Origin: Siphonodentalium dalli
Lineage: Eukaryota; Mollusca; Scaphopoda; Gadilida; Siphonodentaliidae
Assembly: GCA_032622095.1 (NCBI GenBank)
Contig: CP136066.1
Coordinates: 132,709,917 to 132,773,916 of the forward strand
Length of the DNA: 64,000 bases
Direction of reading: 5' to 3'
In this document: positions 36,475 through 48,369 of the stretch, piece by piece
Numbering within the stretch: the stretch's first letter is position 1
Layout: every line of letters begins with the position of its first letter
The notes under the pieces: generated by a model
What the model was told of the DNA's origin: nothing
Seen by the model: only the letters and a program-made list of their open reading frames with translations
Databases searched by the model: none
Position numbers and translations under genes: made by a program

Positions 36475-37390
36475 TTGCTATACACGAAACTGGGTGGGAG
36501 TCACTTATACGAATCGATGCCGAAATACCAAGCTAATCCAATTTTTCAAAATGGTGAAAAGGTCAACACCCGCCTACCTATACATGTATGTCCCCCCTAT
36601 ATCAGGGAGTCTAAAAAATTACGATTCAGACCTAAAGACATCAAACCGGTTTTTTGTAATACTGAAAACTTAAACCATATCGGACTTCAAATCTTTTCTT
36701 AATACTGACCTCGTCGTGAGCCCCCGTTACACGGACTTTGCTCACACAAGACGAAGTTGAAACAGTATCACACTTCTTGCACTATTGCCCAGTCTTTGAA
36801 GCTGAGAGAGACATAATGTCTCAGCAACCTTAATAATTTGGAAACAAAAACACTCTTAGAAGGTTCAAAATCACTTCCCTTATGTAAAAACATTGAGATA
36901 TTCGCTAACATTCAGAAATATATAGAACTAACTGGCAGATTCAAGCCATATTATGCACAAACCTGATGTATACGATCTTATAGGCTATCCATGGAACACA
37001 ATTAAAAACACATTAAAATCAAAATTAATTATGTGTGATATCGATCCCAAAGTACCCTGCCAAAACCTGCTCCGATTGGAAGGGGGGGTGGGGGGGGGGG
37101 GTGCTGTCAGGCACATTATAAATTATAATTAACAATAACAACAATAATTTCGTTGAACTATATACATTCATTATATATAATTTCATATACATCGAAATGT
37201 ACATTCTATTCTTGTGTGTATGAAACGGTTACCATTCAATAATTCATAAGTGTAGGAGATGACTTAAGATAAGCACTATGCTTACTGCCAAATCCCATTA
37301 TAACCATTAATATCATTCATCGTCATACCGTGAACTTTGTACATTATATTGGTTAAAATAAAATATGTTTAAACTAAAAATAAATAAATA
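36475..37390 (+). pseudogene. LINE ORF2 C-terminus and 3' untranslated region, degraded
   Basis: The pieces, in shifted frames, are: TPAYLYMYVPP and LRPKDIKPVF, typical of the region upstream of the LINE C-terminus; then QDEVETVSHFLHYCPVFEAE, the His-Cys half of a zinc knuckle; then CKNIEIFANIQKYIELTGRF before a stop near 36,966. The last piece matches the end of the copy at 48,982 (FDIIQQYIVATKRF). A non-coding tail follows to AAATAAAATATGTTTAAA near 37,372, the same 3' end as the fragments at 33,180 and 49,411. A G-run interrupts the tail at about 37,083-37,100. From 37,391 to 37,732 nothing is recognised. Confidence 0.75.
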
Positions 37391-37732
37391 CCTAGGTTAT
37401 TCGCAGCGTTTGGCATACCATGCATATACTCAACATAAATCATATATATTCAAATATCACTCACGGATACTTAAAGTTTCCTTGCACCCCCTTTTTCATT
37501 TATATATGTCAAATTGACGAGCGTCATCTGCCGGTCACAATGTTAATGTTGTAAAAGGTGTCCAAAGTTAATACAAATCAAGGGAGACTATTCTGAGTCC
37601 CTATATATAAAGTGTTCTTCCATCGTTAGGCATATAATGGGCCCCTACAAATCTATTTGGAGTTATTGATATCCTCTAGACTCATATACTGTATATATTC
37701 TGTCCATTTTCACATATATTAGAGGACGGTGC

Positions 37733-38055
37733 CATCAATGTGTCCAATCACAGACCAGTTGCTCTGAGAATAATCGTTGAATTACGAGATCGACATCATA
37801 CACGGCACAGTAGTTTGGAAAAAAAGCCAAATATCAGCCTGAAATTCTTGAACATTACAACCGAATTCTTGATACAGAATTAAACTCATTTGACCAAATA
37901 GATCAACAGGAAAACTCTCCATGTATAATATACGGTTCAATTTTAAGTGCAATATCAAATGCCTCCAAAACAACCCTGCCGAAAAAGAAATTCAATAAAC
38001 GCCTGAAAAACTTCTGGAACGAAAATTTTAAACATGCATACAAATATGCGGACTC
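37733..38055 (+). pseudogene. LINE fragment: end of endonuclease plus linker
   Basis: VSNHRPVALRI recalls the SDHxPV motif that closes the APE-type endonuclease of LINEs, with Asp changed to Asn. A frame then continues as YQPEILEHYN..., and after about 30 further codons SKTTLPKKKFNKRLKNFWNE, a charged linker of the kind found between endonuclease and reverse transcriptase. It stops where the 'ATGGCNGCC' repeats begin (38,060). The RT is not next to it, so it is an isolated piece. Confidence 0.6.
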
Positions 38056-38059
38056 TCCG

Positions 38060-39245
38060 GCAAACTTGGGATTTAGTCATGCCAAGAGTAAAATGCTAGA
38101 TGGCTCCCGGTGGCCATGTTTTGCATCGAACAATTTTCGTGCCGATGGATTCAAATTTGAAATCCAAAATGGCTGCCGGCAGCCATGTTTTTCTAAAAAT
38201 TCGGAAAACATTGATGGCTCCCATCTAGAGGTCACCACGAAGATCAATATGCAATTTGGTGATAATCGGATGAGAGATGTGATCTGTTGGCTGTGCTAAA
38301 TGATTTAGTCATAAAAAGAGTAAAACACGAGATGGCCGCTGGCAGCCATGTTTTTAAAAGAATTGGGGTGGGAAAATGGTAAGATCTCATCTAGAGATCA
38401 CTCGAAGAACCATCTGAAGTTTTGTGATGATCGGATAAGGGATATTGTCTGTAGGGTGTGCCAAAGGATTTAGTCATGCAAAGAGTAAATTCAAAGATGG
38501 ATGCCGGTGGACATGTTTTACATCGAAAAAAATTCAAATATGGATAACTCCCGGCAACTACAGGTGATTCTAAACATCCCCGTAAATTTTCAAAAACAAT
38601 TCCACAATAAATGCAGGCTGCAGGATGTGCCGATTGATTAAAATTTGAAATCAAAGATGGCTGCTGGCTGCCATGTTTTTTAACGAATTTCGGAAACAAA
38701 TTGATGGCTCCCATCTTGAAGTCACAGTGGAGATCCATTTGAAGTTTGGCGATGATCGGATGAGGGAGGTGGCTTGTTGGGTGTGCCGAAGAATTTAGTC
38801 ATACACAGAGTAAAATCCAAAATGGCCAAAATTCGGAAAACATTGATGGCTCCCATCTAGAGGTCACCCCGAACATCCATATGAAGTTTCGTGATGGTCA
38901 AATTAGGGATGTGATCTGTAGGGTGTGCCAAATGATTTAGTCGTGCCGCAAAGAGTATCCAAGATAGCTGCCGGCGGCCATGTTTTTCTTCGAAAATTGT
39001 TCAAATTCGATAGCTTCCATCTAGAGGCGATCCTAAAAAAGCCTGTAATTTTCAAAACAATTCTCCAATAAATTGTTGGCTCCCCGAAGATCTTTTAGGT
39101 TTGGCGATTGGGGACGATCGGATGAGAGATGTATTCTATAGTATGTGCTAACGGAAATTGTTGACGGATAGACGAACGGACGACTGACGCCACCCATCAC
39201 AATTGCTCAAACTTGACTTTGTCAAGTTGAGCTAAAGACCTTCGA
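38060..39245 (+). repeat. 'ATGGCNGCC' repeat family, five to six diverged units
   Basis: Units of about 190-250 bp contain, in order: ATGGCTCCCATCTAGAGGTC, GAAGATC, TGAAGTTTGGTGATGATCGG, ATGAGGGATGTG, CTGTAGGGTGTGCCAAA, GATTTAGTCAT, AGAGTAAAAT and AAGATGGCTGCCGGC. The run ends with a hairpin-like CAAACTTGACTTTGTCAAGTTGAGCT at 39,209-39,235 (arms AACTTGAC/GTCAAGTT). Families of this look are common in marine invertebrate genomes as I remember them, but no search was made. Confidence 0.85.
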
Positions 39246-40838
39246 GAAATGTAAAACTGAAATAAATAAACTTGCCCTGATATAACTAAGACCTTCAAGT
39301 CAAGATCATTGTGTGCATGGAAAACGAGCGAGAATCTTTCCCAAACACCAATGGCTAGAAAATAACTGTCATCAGTGCATCAAGCTTCATTGATTTTGTG
39401 CATATCTATCACCTCAGATGATCTGTAACTCTCACAACACCTAAAGTATCAAGTCCGGTATATTGACTTGTCATTTGGTATAATAATAATACTAAGTTGC
39501 TGCAGCAGACTAATAACAGTTGTGTAACAATACTAGATAATTGGCTGGTTGACAGACCAATCAGGAAATGGTAAGAAATTATGTAATTGTGTGTATCCTG
39601 CACAACGACCTAGGCTTAACCAAGTTGACCATTTAACCATTTATTTTGTTTCTGAAACAGGCTAAACTGTCATTTGAACTAAAGAAGATAATTTCTCATT
39701 CATATGAGTGGTATCGGTAGGGTTTTATACCAAAATTAGTGAAATTTGGGGGTGGGGTAAAACAATTGGGACTAAAAAACATTTTGTTTGCTGGTTTGGG
39801 GGTGAAAATAAATGCCAGATGTAAAATAACGGCATACATTCCTGCCAACTTTTCACTACCCTCCCCCCTTGCACAGCGTGTAAAAAATATGTTGATACAG
39901 AGCGTGACTGAACTCAAGCCACTCTAAAATTAATGAGTATCTGGGACTATTTTGCAGATATAATATAACATTTATTTGCCTGAAAATTGTACAATAATAG
40001 CTCGATAATGAGCGTTTTATTTTTGTATGGCAGATTATATATATATCTGCCATAAGATAAGATAAGACAAGATCAGATTTAATGCAAAATACACACAATG
40101 GGTAGTTGCACATATAATAAATACAACATATATCAACATAAAGATTAATTTAATATGAGTAATCAAGTACGATATGCATACACAAAATATGCATACTCAA
40201 AATGGAATGTGACCTTATTCTGCAGAGCAGAGAATATAGAAACCAAAAAGAATATTTGAGTATAGTCTCCCTTTAAGAGTGCAGAAACAACTGAATCACT
40301 CAAAAGAAGCCAACTTATAGAGATGAATGGCTTAGACGAGTGTTTATTATTTCACATATCAACATTATGACGTATCTATTCTTAGTTGAATGATACTCAA
40401 GGGGAATCCATAGAGTTTATTTTAAACGTGTTTAAACATATTGTATCTACATGGGGTCGGGGCACAACATAATATATCAACATATCAACTTTATAGATAG
40501 TATCAAAGTTATACGTATGTGTGTCGATGATCGTTACCAGATCCCACAGGTGCACGATACGAGATGTCCTCGGATTTGTGAGTAGATACACGTTTAATTC
40601 CCCTATAGCAGAATGGTATGTGCTACTTCCAAGATTTGAGTGCAAGAATGAACCTCTTGTGGTGACAATCCACTCGGTTATTGACCCATTGACCGAGTTC
40701 CTATCACAACCCCATTTGATATCAATTCCTATTGACGATAGACCAATCGAAAGGCAATATGTCAATTCTAACAAAACTACCCGGACAGCCATCGAGTCTC
40801 GCATAGCATTGTGTATCAATTTGGAATATTTACTATAA
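39246..40838. other. No gene established; both strands open near the right end
   Basis: Between 40,397 and 40,838 a 140-codon minus-strand frame and a 105-codon plus-strand frame overlap. Neither shows a domain I recognise, and the host frame ends at the transposon insertion. The rest is AT-rich and unique. Confidence 0.35.
40026..40054. repeat. Perfect short hairpin
   Basis: TATGGCAGAT pairs exactly with ATCTGCCATA around TATATATAT, itself nearly self-complementary. It is followed by a GATAAGATAAGA phrase. Confidence 0.8.
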
Positions 40839-42762
40839 GGGTGATTCTCCCGTAAACGAGCAAACCCATGTCCTGCGTTATTAGTTCATCCTATGAAAAA
40901 CAATGGCCACCATACATAAAAGTGATGGTAATGATCTTGTAGCTCACGATACAGGCATTTATTAGATACATTTCGGGTTTAGTATGGACGTGTGACAACA
41001 TATATGCCATGTGTATATTACAGGCTACGTACCCCGAAACAGCATGTCCCAAATCAAAGGCATTCAACTTCCCTGATTGTTCCCATTCGCCACCGAACGA
41101 TTTATCTTTAAACCAATTAATATTCTTGTGCGGAATTTTGCACTGAACGCCATGCAATTCGTATAATTTTATGAAATAAAATATTTAGTTAGTGGAAAGC
41201 ATGTGAAGTCTTCCAAAAGCATGTCCCGTTATATAGAATCATTACCCAAACGCACGATAAAGACGGCGGATATTTTCACCAGAAACACAGCTTGTTCATA
41301 TCTATGGTTGCATCGTGGAGTAAATATCCTTTAATGTCTAGAAAAAATAAACCAAGGTTATGTTTCCTTGAATAATTTTTCAAAATCAACCTTTGAAACT
41401 AGAAATCGCTAGCGTATATTTATTCAGCGTCATTACACAAACGCAGATAATTTGAATGTTACATGCTGTAGGCGAACGATTAAAAGTTTATTTCGAAAGC
41501 TCGCAGCGGTTGTTTGTTCATAAACTAGTTCATTTTCATAGGTGATGGATATTCAAAATATAAGAGCACGCTGAAACGAAAATTGTCATTACCCAAACGC
41601 GTCATTACCCAAACACTCCTTCTGTTTGGGTAATGACTCAATTTTAATTTTGAAATATCCAGAGACGCAAACACGAACTAACAAATAAAACATGTTAAGG
41701 GATGATCTGGGTGTAAATAAAAAGAACAAATATGACATATGGATTAGTTTTAGTGCGTTTATATAAAATCGGGGGGGGGGGGGTGAGTGAATGAGTGGTG
41801 GTGGGGGGGGGGGGGTGATCAACGGAATCTAACGAATTCTCTAAATGGATTGACGTTTACATCAAACAGTCTCAGTGAGAAGCAGATGACAGTTTGAAAA
41901 GTCAATTATTTCCGTACTTGTCAACAACCGTTCTGCCTGCGGGGCGATTTCCGGCTCGTGTGTTATAGCAACGGCGTCAAAATACACATTTTGGACCGTC
42001 AGAATATCACACTGACAATTCTATCTGATTGAGCGCACCGAGAAACCCCTAAATACCAAATTTCAGTTCAATATCTTGAAACATGTAAGAGAAATCCATC
42101 GACAATGTTTTCTACTCTAAATTATCATTGCAATTTGGCGAACCCCTTGGGGAACAGACTTTGATTGACGTATGTTCACGTTGTCTACATCAGAGTTCCT
42201 CGATCGTTTGGAGTCAAACCAAGTGTACGAGGGACCAGGGCATGCCCGACTTGATAGGAATCGCCTTTTATGCGATCAAAATCTGTTTCCAATTATCATA
42301 TATGAACGCTGTATTCGTTGACCTTTAGAGAGTTTGAACTCTAAGTCACGCCCACAAAGCACATCAATTTCCACCACGTATATTCAAATGGCTGTATCTC
42401 ATAGACGTCTCAACGCGCGGAGCTACGCAATACGTCGTTTGGGCGGACACATCATCGGCTACTCAAACAATATATACTCATAACGATAATTCAACTATTA
42501 AAGGGCACATGTCAACAAGTTTTGGAGAAAGGGCGAATTTGACAATGACCTTGCCCTGATTCAACCCCAAAAAACGTCATTGGCACATGCTGTAATGAAC
42601 GACCTTGATTGACCTTGACCTGGCCCTATAATTTTTCCAAATGTCATTTTCGTGGTCACCAATATCTGTGCTACATACTCACATAAAATTCATCGGCATG
42701 GGACAAACTTTTTTTTCCCAGAATGTTTTGGACGAAATTGTTCATTTAATGGAGAATCACCC
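40839..42762. mobile_element. 1,924-bp TIR element, copy 1 of a twin pair
   Basis: The left end GGGTGATTCTCC and the right end GGAGAATCACCC are perfect 12-bp inverted repeats. Weaker pairing extends to about 25 bp (TAAACGAGCAA against TAAATGAACAA). There is no transposase frame, so it is either non-autonomous or a passenger. Inside are several CATTACCCAAACGC-type words, one pair of which makes a hairpin at 41,604-41,636, and two 13-base G runs near 41,771-41,815. Left flank is CTATAA. Right flank is the 74-bp spacer, so this copy alone has no matching target duplication. Copy 2 has exactly the same length. Confidence 0.9.
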
Positions 42763-42836
42763 ACACGCAAATATTGCGTACGCAATTATGCAAGTACGCA
42801 CATGTACGCAAGTATTGCGTACGCAAATACGCGCAT
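42763..42836. repeat. 74-bp GCGTACGC-rich spacer between the twins
   Basis: The palindrome TTGCGTACGCAA occurs twice, with shorter variants (AAGTACGCA, TGTACGCAAG) between. Nothing comparable flanks the outer ends of the pair. It is loosely similar in vocabulary to the 'AGTACGCAAATAC' repeats at 13.2-13.5 kb. Confidence 0.8.
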
Positions 42837-44760
42837 GGGTGATTCTCCCGTAAACGAGCAAACCCATGTCCTGCGTTATTAGTTCATCCTATGAAAAACA
42901 ATGGCCACCATACATAAAAGTGATGGTAATGATCTTGTAGCTCACGATACAGGCATTTATTAGATACATTTCGGGTTTAGTATGGACGTGTGACAACATA
43001 TATGCCATGTGTATATTACAGGCTACGTACCCCGAAACAGCATGTCCCAAATCAAAGGCATTCAACTTCCCTGATTGTTCCCATTCGCCACCGAACGATT
43101 TATCTTTAAACCAATTAATATTCTTGTGCGGAATTTTGCACTGAACGCCATGCAATTCGTATAATTTTATGAAATAAAATATTTAGTTAGTGGAAAGCAT
43201 GTGAAGTCTTCCAAAAGCATGTCCCGTTATATAGAATCATTACCCAAACGCACGATAAAGACGGCGGATATTTTCACCAGAAACACAGCTTGTTCATATC
43301 TATGGTTGCATCGTGGAGTAAATATCCTTTAATGTCTAGAAAAAATAAACCAAGGTTATGTTTCCTTGAATAATTTTTCAAAATCAACCTTTGAAACTAG
43401 AAATCGCTAGCGTATATTTATTCAGCGTCATTACACAAACGCAGATAATTTGAATGTTACATGCTGTAGGCGAACGATTAAAAGTTTATTTCGAAAGCTC
43501 GCAGCGGTTGTTTGTTCATAAACTAGTTCATTTTCATAGGTGATGGATATTCAAAATATAAGAGCACGCTGAAACGAAAATTGTCATTACCCAAACGCGT
43601 CATTACCCAAACACTCCTTCTGTTTGGGTAATGACTCAATTTTAATTTTGAAATATCCAGAGACGCAAACACGAACTAACAAATAAAACATGTTAAGGGA
43701 TGATCTGGGTGTAAATAAAAAGAACAAATATGACATATGGATTAGTTTTAGTGCGTTTATATAAAATCGGGGGGGGGGGGGGGTGAGTGAATGAGTGGTG
43801 GTGGGGGGGGGGGTGATCAACGGAATCTAACGAATTCTCTAAATGGATTGACGTTTACATCAAACAGTCTCAGTGAGAAGCAGATGACAGTTTGAAAAGT
43901 CAATTATTTCCGTACTTGTCAACAACCGTTCTGCCTGCGGGGCGATTTCCGGCTCGTGTGTTATAGCAACGGCGTCAAAATACACATTTTGGACCGTCAG
44001 AATATCACACTGACAATTCTATCTGATTGAGCGCACCGAGAAACCCCTAAATACCAAATTTCAGTTCAATATCTTGAAACATGTAAGAGAAATCCATCGA
44101 CAATGTTTTCTACTCTAAATTATCATTGCAATTTGGCGAACCCCTTGGGGAACAGACTTTGATTGACGTATGTTCACGTTGTCTACATCAGAGTTCCTCG
44201 ATCGTTTGGAGTCAAACCAAGTGTACGAGGGACCAGGGCATGCCCGACTTGATAGGAATCGCCTTTTATGCGATCAAAATCTGTTTCCAATTATCATATA
44301 TGAACGCTGTATTCGTTGACCTTTAGAGAGTTTGAACTCTAAGTCACGCCCACAAAGCACATCAATTTCCACCACGTATATTCAAATGGCTGTATCTCAT
44401 AGACGTCTCAACGCGCGGAGCTACGCAATACGTCGTTTGGGCGGACACATCATCGGCTACTCAAACAATATATACTCATAACGATAATTCAACTATTAAA
44501 GGGCACATGTCAACAAGTTTTGGAGAAAGGGCGAATTTGACAATGACCTTGCCCTGATTCAACCCCAAAAAACGTCATTGGCACATGCTGTAATGAACGA
44601 CCTTGATTGACCTTGACCTGGCCCTATAATTTTTCCAAATGTCATTTTCGTGGTCACCAATATCTGTGCTACATACTCACATAAAATTCATCGGCATGGG
44701 ACAAACTTTTTTTTCCCAGAATGTTTTGGACGAAATTGTTCATTTAATGGAGAATCACCC
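42837..44760. mobile_element. 1,924-bp TIR element, copy 2 of a twin pair
   Basis: Offset exactly 1,998 bases from copy 1 along its whole length. The only differences seen are in the two G runs: 13 and 13 in copy 1, 15 and 11 here. Same ends, GGGTGATTCTCC and GGAGAATCACCC. The right flank is ATAAGATAC, whose ATAA equals the four bases left of copy 1 (40,835-40,838). The two copies thus share one apparent target duplication as a composite unit. Confidence 0.9.
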
Positions 44761-45596
44761 ATAAGATACATAAAGGAATGTCAAAAATTCCAACAGAACT
44801 ACAGTGCTAAACAAGCACTGACGCGTGCGGTGGACTATCCCAAAGTCAATGCTGCTAAAACGGCTCCGGTGTTTCTCATTAATTTAAAAGTGTGTACATT
44901 ATTTCGCACATGCAGTGTTATTATACTTATTTACGCCTACTACATCGGTGTTATCTCATTCATAAGGCATGGTATGTGTGGTCCAGGTTAGTATATACCA
45001 GGAGTGCACGACCAAAGTGCGGTATGTCGCATTCTTTCCCACGGCACGGCGTTATCATCCTGAGTATATATAGCGCACCTATGGATGCTTTATCTCCGAT
45101 CTATCCCGGAATAATTCGAAACCACTATTACTGAACCTTGTCGTGGTCCACAGCTAGAACCAGCTTGTTTGTATATGTTTTCTGGCCTTATCCGTTGACG
45201 TATAAATTCGCGTGAGCTTGTTTTCCTACATTTTGCAGACAATATTTTAACTTGGCACAAATTTATCAACATGGGAGTTAACCTGTGCACCTACGATTAC
45301 TATTTTAGTAGAGTAATCTCTTTTTATATTTAATTTATTTATTGAGACACACAGGTAAATCTTGTACTTATATTATAAAATGCTACCTCGATTGGTACTG
45401 AAAACACGCCTGAAACAAATGCAACTTTCAATTTCGTGAATCCTAGTGAAATACTTTTGTCACGTTTCCTTGTATTTATTTTGACCACAATTAAATTTGT
45501 AAATCTGTTCTCCAAAATCGTAACGTGTGGAGTACCTCGCTGTGTGCTGTTCTCAATCTCGTTTTTCCTCCCTGTTAGCACTGTGTCTTAAATAAA
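44761..45596. other. Host DNA right of the twin element; possible short coding stretch
   Basis: The first about 45 codons after the insertion stay open on the + strand (KECQKFQQNYSAKQALTRAV...) and have a codon-like look. Joining to the left flank adds only about 17 codons (from 40,772) before a stop. No domain is recognised and it is not called as a gene. Confidence 0.25.
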
Positions 45597-45860
<264 letters not shown>

Positions 45861-46625
45861 GTGGTTCTCAAACAGATGAGCGAATTCTTTATTGAAAACA
45901 AACTCCTGTACTTTCATCAATCTGGTTTTCTCCCAGGTCACAACACAACATATCAGTTAGTAGATTTATATCATAACCTGTGCCAATCCCTTGACAAAGG
46001 TCTATATACATGTTCTATATTTTGCGACATCTCTAAAGCATTCGAAAGAGTCTGGCACAGTGGACTGATTCATAAGTTGAGCGCGTGTGGTTTAGAAGGA
46101 AACACATTAAATTGGCTCGAAGACTACTTAAACAATAGAAAACAAAGAGTACCGATACCAGTTAATGATGCTTATTCCGAATATGAGGTCATCCCTTCTG
46201 GTGTGACACAAGGCTAATCCTAGGACCCTTCCTGTTCCTGGTCTATATCAATGACTTAGCAGACAACATAGAATCTGATATGCCGATGGCACTTGCATTA
46301 CGAACAGCCATTATGACATCAAATTATTAGAAATCGCTATGAACAGTGATATTGAAAAAATATCGGCCTGGTCCCGAAAATGGTTGGTCAGCTTTAACCC
46401 GAAAAAACGGTTGGAATTTTCTTCTCATTAATGCCCCCGAAAACTAATCACCCATATCTTAATTTCGCTGATGAAACAAAAACTTTTGTTGACACGCATA
46501 AACACCTTGGTCTGGAACTACAGTCAAACCTCAATTGGAATCCCATATCGACGGCCTGGTAAATAGGATTGCATCTCGATTAGCTCAACTAAGGCGCCTG
46601 AAGTACCAACTCGACAGAAAAATAA
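45861..46625 (+). pseudogene. LINE reverse transcriptase, 5'-truncated and frameshifted
   Basis: The frame from 45,861 has QSGFLPGHNTT, the catalytic CDISKAFERVWH and VIPSGVTQG, which are non-LTR RT motifs. At 46,211 a base is missing in the 'QGSILGP' motif (GGCTAATCC), and the next frame continues FLFLVYINDL. The catalytic YADD region is damaged again: the segment near 46,280 reads GATATGCCGATGG where TATGCAGATGATGG-like sequence is expected. Thumb-region pieces then follow to RLKYQLDRK (46,620), where similarity stops abruptly. The C-terminal part reappears at 48,370. It is a different family from the LINE at 55,300 (different FCDISKAF motif and tail). Confidence 0.85.
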
Positions 46626-47049
46626 TTGAACCTGGGATTTAAATTTCTGAAATACCAGAAATTTTATACTTCCATGGAATATTTAATTTTTAATGAACAC
46701 AATATTTATATTATATTGAAATTATGTATTAAATAATTAAAGAAATGAATAAGAAAAAGATCGTGGACAAAGATTGTAAGTTCAGAATTTCGACTTACAA
46801 GTGTGTATATTATTAATGATATTATGAGGATTTATTTGTTAAAACTGTCATGGCGATTACTGCCCTTAGACCCTTGTTTATGAGTGTTGTAATTCTACTA
46901 ATATTATGCAATACGCCACGACCCTTCTTATAAGAAGCACTCACAGTACAAAGCAAATACTACATACCATTGTACGCCATGAAAGTCTTAAGATATAGCA
47001 TTAATATTAATGCTACGGCCGTGCAACATTCTATACTCGTTGGCTCAAA
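46626..47049. other. AT-rich DNA within the split LINE
   Basis: Nothing is coded. The phrase AAAGAAATGAATAAGAAAAAGAT...TTGTAAGT resembles one at 540-570 and may belong to the same dispersed family. Confidence 0.4.
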
Positions 47050-48330
47050 AACTTAGAAAATCGCACTAAAGTTGCACATAGATACTACCGCATTTTCGTC
47101 AATTTTGTTTTATTTGGATTCGCGATTTTTACCCCCCCCCCCCCCCCCCCCATTGAGTTTCGGTGGAATTTGTCAAACGTCTGAACCATCCCTAAGCGAG
47201 CTCTCTGTTGGGCAGGTGTGCTTTTATAGCAGAGCGGTCAAAATTTGTGGGCGATCTGTCAGTATACCGACATACCTTCCCTGCATTAAATATCCTAGTG
47301 TATACAGTCATCCGGGGATATTTTCCTATGTGACATGTGAATGCATGTAATATCGGGCACTTAAATCTGATTAACTCATTGCGGATTTATTTGAAAAATT
47401 ATAAGATTTCACCGAATTTGCGCGTGGATAGTACCCACCACATCCATTCGTCAAATTTGTTCTATCTCGATTCACGATTTCTCCATATTTTTTTTTTCCT
47501 TTGTGAGATTTACTCGAATTTGCCAAAAGCCTCGACCCACACCGATGCAAGCTCTCTGTTAGACGGATTGCTTTTAAACCACGACAGTCAAACTTCCAGG
47601 ATGTATCTATTGTATACCGATGTACCTACTAGCGCATTTCACTCGCTCCTTCATTAGCCTGTTTGAATTTGACGTGAATATCGGAGAATTTCGAGTTTTG
47701 CCATATATCGATGGCAGGCTGTGTTCATATGCATGTAGTACGTATTACGCTATATAGCGTCGCCACTAGTAAACCCTTTGCTCTGAAACTTAAGAAATCG
47801 CACCAGAGTTGGGCGTTGATACCCCCTATCACACCCGCTCATCAGCAAAATTGTATCTCCGTGTTTGATACTTTGAAGTATTTTTCAACTTTTGGTTTTT
47901 GTTGGAATTTGCCAATTTGAACCCACCTGGACACGAGCTCTCCGTTGGTCAGGTTGCTTTGTTAGTAGAGCGGTCAAACTTTCGGATATTACCAGAAGTA
48001 TATCGACGTACCTGCTCCTGCATTAGCTCGCTCCTTCATTAACCCGGTCGGATTTGGCGAGAAAAATAGGTTAGTGATACAGCACTTAACAAAACTTATT
48101 TACATTTTAAAGCCTCGCCACAAGTAAACATTCGACCTTAGCGCCAATTAAGCAGACATCAATAAGTTGCGCTTGGATACTATCTATCATATTCACTAAT
48201 CAGAAAAAATTTATCTCCATGATTCATTTTTTAGACAATTTCCCCCCTTTCATTTTTGTTGGAATTTGCAAAAAGTCTGAACCCACCCGAATCTCGACGG
48301 ACTGTCAGTGGCATCACTCGCTCTGCATCT
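47050..48330 (+). repeat. Four-unit tandem array, about 350-390 bp per unit
   Basis: Landmarks 'GTTG/GCGC..GGATACTA..CCACATTC' fall at about 47,071, 47,418, 47,808 and 48,165. Each unit goes on with 'TCGATT(C)', a C- or T-run, 'TTGGAATTTGCCAA', 'CTGAACCCACC', 'GAGCTCTC(T/C)GTTGG', 'GAGCGGTCAAAC' and 'ACCGACGTACCT...GCATTA'. Units are strongly diverged. The array sits inside a LINE, between thumb and C-terminus. Confidence 0.8.
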
Positions 48331-48369
48331 AATAACACAGTTCTGCAGGAAGTGGGGGCGGCCTTCTCT

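Noticed and set aside
40397-40838. 140-codon minus-strand and 105-codon plus-strand frames
   Set aside because: They overlap on opposite strands, have no recognisable domain and lack clear splice or start context.
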